Positions 60,940 through 64,000 of a stretch of DNA of 64,000 nt are shown one piece after another; position 1 is the first letter of the stretch, and every line of letters begins with the position of its first letter. The stretch comes from Anaerolineae bacterium (GTDB taxonomy: Bacteria > Chloroflexota > Anaerolineae > Anaerolineales > Villigracilaceae), in contig JAJPIZ010000033.1 of NCBI GenBank assembly GCA_021324435.1, forward strand, positions 22,891-86,890, written 5' to 3'. Below the pieces are notes generated by a model, which worked only from the letters and a program-made list of their open reading frames with translations, did not search any database and was not told the origin of the DNA. The position numbers and the translations under genes are program-made.

Positions 60940-60962
60940 GAGACCGCAACGCTCGCGGTCTC
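60940..60962 (-). terminator. Hairpin after the acyl-CoA synthetase gene
   Basis: Stem GAGACCGC with GCGGTCTC around seven bases. On the minus strand it follows the gene ending at 61006. The T-tract after it is weak. Confidence 0.5.
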
Positions 60963-61005
60963 CCGCTCGAAACGAAAACGCGATCCATGAGATACGCGGA
61001 AGGAT

Positions 61006-63087
61006 TTAATCGGTCTTTATCCTCACGTCAAGGGCTACGGCGCTCTTTGCCAGCGCGCGCAGGGGGTTGATTTCAACTTCTTTGATTTCGGGATGATCAC
61101 ACGCGAGCCGCGATAATTTAATCAGGATGTCCTGCACCGCGGATTTATCTGCCGCAGGGATATTTCTAAACCCGTCGAGCTTTCTCCCCGCCCAGGTCTT
61201 GCGCATCATTTCCTCCGCCTCAAGCGGACTCAACGGCCCGAGGGCGAAAGCCACATCCTTGAGTCCCTCCGCTTCGATCCCGCCCGAACCGAACATGACC
61301 AGCGGCCCGAAGGTTGGATCGCGCACTACGCCCACGATGACTTCTTGTCCGCTTTCGATTTGATGTTGAAGGTGAACGCCGTCAATCTTCGCATTGGGCT
61401 TCGCAGATTTGGCGCGTTCGATCAATAGTGCGTAGCCACTTCGGGCTTCGGCTTCAGATGCGATGTTCAACAACACACCGCCAATATCAGACTTATGCAA
61501 AATATCCGGCGAGGCGATCTTCATCACAACCGGGAAGCCAAGTTCTTTCGCGATCTTCGCGGCATCGTTTTCATCGCGTGCAAGTTTGATGGATGCAATA
61601 GGAATATTGTATGCGGCGAGTAATTCATCTGTTGAAGAGCTGACCGTAGACGGTGGATGGTGGACAGTTTGGTCTACGGTCAATGGTCCACTGTCAAGAT
61701 ACTCGGCACGTCGCGCGAGAATCCCCAGTGCGGACGCGGCACGTTCCGGGAAGGGATAGGTCGCGATCTTGGCTTGAGTGAATCGCTCAAACGCATTGGC
61801 CGTTAATTCTGATCCGAGCAAAGCAACCACGACCGGCTTTTTCGATGATTGAATGATGGGGATGATCGCGTTTGCAACGGACTCGGTTGTGAACATCGGA
61901 GGGGGAGGCAGGATGACCATGACCGAATGGACGTTTGAATCGTCCAACAATAATTTCAAACAATCCGCATAATTCTGGGGTGAGGCGGAGGCCAGCATGT
62001 CAACGGGATTGTGAATCCCTGCCGCGGGGGGAAGCGTGTCTGTCAATGATTTCTCAGTGGCATCACTTAATTTGGCAAGATGCAATCCATTGGCTTCCAG
62101 CGCGTCGGCGGCGATGACACCGGGGCCGCCCGCGTTGGTGAGGACAGCAACGTTGGTCGAGTAGCCGCGTAGCGGCCTATCGAGACCAACGTGTGGCAAC
62201 GGACAAACTTCCAGCGCGCGTGCCCAGTCGAACATCTGCTCGGCGGAGTCGGCGCGGAAGATGCCGGCCTTCGCGAAGGCCGCGTCGAAGGCGATGTCAG
62301 AGGCGGCCAAGGCTCCCGTATGCGAGGTAGCCGCTTTCTGTCCCGATTCGAAGCGGCCCACTTTCAGCGCGATGACCGGCTTGCGCCGAGTCACCTCGCG
62401 GGCTGTTTCCACGAATCGGATTCCATCCGAAACGCCTTCCATGTACAACACAATGACGCGCGTGTGCTCATCATCGGCGAGAAGCGGAAGCATATCCGTC
62501 TCGTTGACGTCGGCCTGATTGCCGAGGCTGACGATCTGCGAAAAGCCGAAGCCCTGGCGGCGCGACCAGTCAATGATGGCCGCGCAGAACGCGCCCGAAT
62601 GCGATGCAAAGGCGATACCGCCCGCGGCGGGCATGGGCGGCTGCAGAAAAGTTGTGTCGAGCGGAAGATGTGTGTCGAGTGTGCCGATGCAATTGGGACC
62701 GAGCAGACGCACGTTATTTTTGCGCGCGACTTCAAGGCATTTCTTTTCGAGCGCCGCGCCTTCAGGCCCCGCTTCACGGAACCCGGCGGAGACGATAATC
62801 GCCGCGTGGATGCTGCGCTTGGCGCATGCTTCGATTGCACCGGGCATGGCCGTATTGGGAACAACAAGCACCGCGAGATCAACTGGATCGGGAACTTGAG
62901 CGAGGTCGGTGTACAGTGCGCGCCCAAACAGTTGGCCGCTCTTCTGGCTGACGAAATGAATCGCGCCCTGATAGCCGCTTTGAATCAGATTGCGCGCCAC
63001 GCCGTAGCCGAGTTTTTCCGGCGAGGTGGACGCGCCGACGATGACAATCCCGCGAGGGGAGAAGAAGGGGACAAGAGATGAGGGCAT
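61006..63087 (-). CDS. ADP-forming acetyl/acyl-CoA synthetase, fused alpha and beta subunits
   Basis: It interconverts acyl-CoA, ADP and phosphate with the free acid, CoA and ATP. The 693-aa protein starts at the ATG at 63087. Alpha part: CoA-binding fold (GIVIVGASTSPEKLGYGVAR), GPNCIGTLD and KAATSHTGALAASD with the phospho-His. Beta part: ATP-grasp domain (FPVVMKIASPDILHKSDIGGV, VGVVRDPTFGPLVMFGSGGI). No GNAT domain is attached. Two dispersed repeats sit in frame: a family A copy (62155-62187) before NVAVLTNAGGPG, and a GTCAAC/GTCTAC-type stretch (61640-61696) in the linker between the parts. Confidence 0.9.
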   Translation of the reverse strand: MPSSLVPFFSPRGIVIVGASTSPEKLGYGVARNLIQSGYQGAIHFVSQKSGQLFGRALYTDLAQVPDPVDLAVLVVPNTAMPGAIEACAKRSIHAAIIVSAGFREAGPEGAALEKKCLEVARKNNVRLLGPNCIGTLDTHLPLDTTFLQPPMPAAGGIAFASHSGAFCAAIIDWSRRQGFGFSQIVSLGNQADVNETDMLPLLADDEHTRVIVLYMEGVSDGIRFVETAREVTRRKPVIALKVGRFESGQKAATSHTGALAASDIAFDAAFAKAGIFRADSAEQMFDWARALEVCPLPHVGLDRPLRGYSTNVAVLTNAGGPGVIAADALEANGLHLAKLSDATEKSLTDTLPPAAGIHNPVDMLASASPQNYADCLKLLLDDSNVHSVMVILPPPPMFTTESVANAIIPIIQSSKKPVVVALLGSELTANAFERFTQAKIATYPFPERAASALGILARRAEYLDSGPLTVDQTVHHPPSTVSSSTDELLAAYNIPIASIKLARDENDAAKIAKELGFPVVMKIASPDILHKSDIGGVLLNIASEAEARSGYALLIERAKSAKPNAKIDGVHLQHQIESGQEVIVGVVRDPTFGPLVMFGSGGIEAEGLKDVAFALGPLSPLEAEEMMRKTWAGRKLDGFRNIPAADKSAVQDILIKLSRLACDHPEIKEVEINPLRALAKSAVALDVRIKTD
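61640..61696. repeat. In-frame repeat in the alpha-beta linker of the acyl-CoA synthetase
   Basis: It combines GACCGTAGACGG, GGTGGACAGT, GGTCTACGGTC and CCACTGTCAAG and encodes LTVDQTVHHPPSTVSSS. It is similar in style to 11654-11709. Confidence 0.6.
62155..62187 (-). repeat. Hairpin repeat family A, copy 5, inside a coding sequence
   Basis: This 33-bp copy, read on the minus strand, has GGTCTCGATA, core GGCCGC-TAC-GCGGC and TACTCGACC. It is a multiple of three and encodes GLDRPLRGYST between CPLPHV and NVAVLTN of the enzyme. Confidence 0.85.
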
Positions 63088-63156
63088 GAGGGAATTTAAC
63101 CACAGATGAACGAGGAAAAACATGGATGAATGTCACGAATGAGGTTTTGGTTATTC

Positions 63157-63259
63157 CTCGCCTGACGATTAATCGTCGGGCGAGTTATACAAAGTCCGCT
63201 AAAGCGGACTAGCCGCCTTCGGCGGCTTCGTTACTTAGCCGTAGGATTTATCCTACGGC
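63157..63259. repeat. Cluster of four consecutive hairpins
   Basis: Four palindromes follow each other in 103 bp: 63157-63184 (CTCGCCTGACGATT arms), 63193-63210 (AGTCCGCT), 63211-63227 (AGCCGCC) and 63238-63259 (GCCGTAGGA). No coding potential is seen. Confidence 0.8.
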
Positions 63260-63600
63260 GATGATGATGCCGCGAGGATTTAATAATAAGGTCAGACTGG
63301 TTCGCATTATTATCCCAATTTGTCTAAATCCGTCGGATCAGGAACCAGGGGATTTGAGTCTTTGATGTCGCTTCTAAACTCTGAAAATCAATCTGATTTG
63401 CTATACCATCCCAAATGTCATTTATAAATTGGTTGAGAAATTATGCAAGTAGTGAATCTGTAAGTTGCGTGAACCGCTTCCCAACTTCAAAAATTTCGCA
63501 GTATGTCAAGAGTTGTGTAAAAGTCGAAGAGGTTTGGTAGGCCTTTCGGGGATGGAGATCCTTCTGAGTTTCAAACTTCGAATGATCCCATAGAACAACA
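63260..63600. other. Noncoding region with a possible IS256-type end
   Basis: This 340-bp AT-rich stretch has no convincing gene. At about 63505-63528 it contains TGTCAAGAGTTGTGTAAAAG, which resembles terminal inverted repeats of IS256-family elements. With the transposase remnant at 63660-63744 this may be the left end of a decayed element. Confidence 0.4.
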
Positions 63601-63610
63601 AAAGGCCGTT

Positions 63611-63642
63611 GCCTTCATTCCGGAAGGCGGCGGCTTTTTATA
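63611..63642 (+). terminator. Intrinsic terminator-like hairpin
   Basis: GCCTTCATTCCGGAAGGC with outer G-U pairs (GCCGTT with GGCGGC) is followed by TTTTTA. It has no gene upstream on the plus strand that I can name. Confidence 0.6.
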
Positions 63643-63648
63643 GCTACA

Positions 63649-63744
63649 CTTCTTTCCCTCGCAATAGAGTTGCTTGATGACATTGGCCGTCCGAATAAAC
63701 TTCCAGTGTTCTCCCGGGAACTCGTAGAAGGTCAAGCAGGCCTC
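63649..63744 (-). pseudogene. Remnant of an IS256-family transposase C-terminus
   Basis: Minus-strand codons read EACLTFYEFPGEH and then WKFIRTANVI, the conserved C-terminal part of IS256/Mutator transposases. The frame then changes to KQLYCEGKK and the rest is missing, as is everything before it. A TAG codon at 63745-63747 separates it from the DUF503 remnant upstream in the same frame. It cannot encode an active enzyme. Confidence 0.75.
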
Positions 63745-63849
63745 CTAGTCGCGGTGCAGGCGCGCGATCAGCGGCTTGATGCGCCCGCGCTTTTCTTTGA
63801 GCGAGGCGCAGGCGGGGAGGTGGAGGTGAATGGTGAGGGTGGCGAGCAT
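63745..63849 (-). pseudogene. Truncated DUF503 gene
   Basis: An ATG at 63849 behind AGGA begins MLATLTIHLHLPACASLKEKR, shown to 20 residues or fewer elsewhere, and continues RIKPLIARLHRD to a stop at 63745. This is the N-terminal third of the DUF503 family, whose members are about 95 aa. The rest has been replaced by the transposase fragment in the same frame, so the gene is broken. Confidence 0.75.
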
Positions 63850-63865
63850 TTATGATAATTCCTAG

Positions 63866-64000
63866 GGTCTGTATGCAAATTCGTCTCATGTCGTTCTGAG
63901 CGACCAACGGGAGCGAAGAATCTCGTTTTTTTCGTTCAAAATTTGAGATTCTTCGTCGCTTCGCTCCTCAGAATGACACATGAAATTGATTTTGCATACA
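63866..64000. mobile_element. MITE-like palindromic element, copy 2
   Basis: It is about 97 percent identical to 19339-19475, with ends TGTATGCAAA and TTTTGCATACA that here are exact inverted repeats. It runs to the window end and lies just upstream of the broken DUF503 gene. Confidence 0.85.

Noticed and set aside
62191..63081. A 296-codon open frame on the plus strand
   Set aside because: It lies opposite the acyl-CoA synthetase, is Arg/His/Asp-rich in the way of antisense frames in GC-rich genes and has no recognisable motif.

Overview
The window looks like a chromosomal segment of a Chloroflexota bacterium, most likely class Anaerolineae. This is inferred from gene content and style: lipoproteins with Pro/Thr-rich TPTP linkers, DUF3048, DUF5666/DUF5667 and DUF4910 proteins, FemABX pairs, VanW and LytR-CpsA-Psr envelope proteins, and many dispersed short palindromic repeats. 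Most of it is GC-rich, densely coded and housekeeping-like. No rRNA, tRNA, CRISPR array or prophage was seen.

Layout. 1-2.5 kb: a TolB-like propeller lipoprotein and a small conserved protein. 2.5-4.15 kb: an AT-rich two-gene island encoding a PD-(D/E)XK-like protein and a BglII-family restriction endonuclease, with no methyltransferase. 4.2-7.9 kb: serine synthesis (serC, divergent serA, DUF1015). 7.9-16 kb: a pseudouridine synthase, an acetyltransferase/DUF4910 peptidase fusion, a GMC oxidoreductase, a four-helix-bundle ORF, and hydroxyacyl-CoA dehydrogenase with thiolase. 16-24.9 kb: two tandem DUF3048 lipoproteins, HIT, xseA-xseB-DUF212, murJ and a phospholipase-D-like lipoprotein. 25-28.2 kb: an ECF sigma factor with a DUF5667/DUF5666 membrane partner and two secreted or lipoprotein candidate targets. 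28.3-36.1 kb: a HerA-like ATPase, a methyltransferase, VanW, Trm112, HEAT and LCP proteins.

36-47.4 kb is a signalling region. A sortase-like gene is preceded by two near-identical class I cyclic-di-GMP riboswitch aptamers with a terminator between them. Directly upstream lie an HD-GYP (c-di-GMP phosphodiesterase-type) response regulator, a CheY-like regulator and a hybrid sensor kinase. On the other strand follows a partner-switching set (STAS antagonist, HATPase anti-sigma, GAF-PP2C phosphatase). 47.5-58.3 kb: a secreted helical protein, RidA, then a two-component system whose kinase gene overlaps the first gene of an envelope polysaccharide operon (GT2, sugar transferase, epimerase, CapD-like dehydratase, two FemABX proteins). 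58.3-64 kb: a GxxExxY ORF between inverted repeats, D-cysteine desulfhydrase, a polysaccharide deacetylase, an ADP-forming acyl-CoA synthetase, and a decayed DUF503/IS256 locus next to a MITE.

The strongest novelty candidates are (1) the tandem c-di-GMP riboswitch-sortase unit next to an HD-GYP gene; (2) a hairpin repeat family with conserved ends and covarying stems, found between genes, in frame inside a gene, and once nested within another copy; (3) the methylase-less BglII-type island; and (4) an inverted repeat that would hide the ribosome-binding site of the acidic secreted protein only in read-through transcripts.
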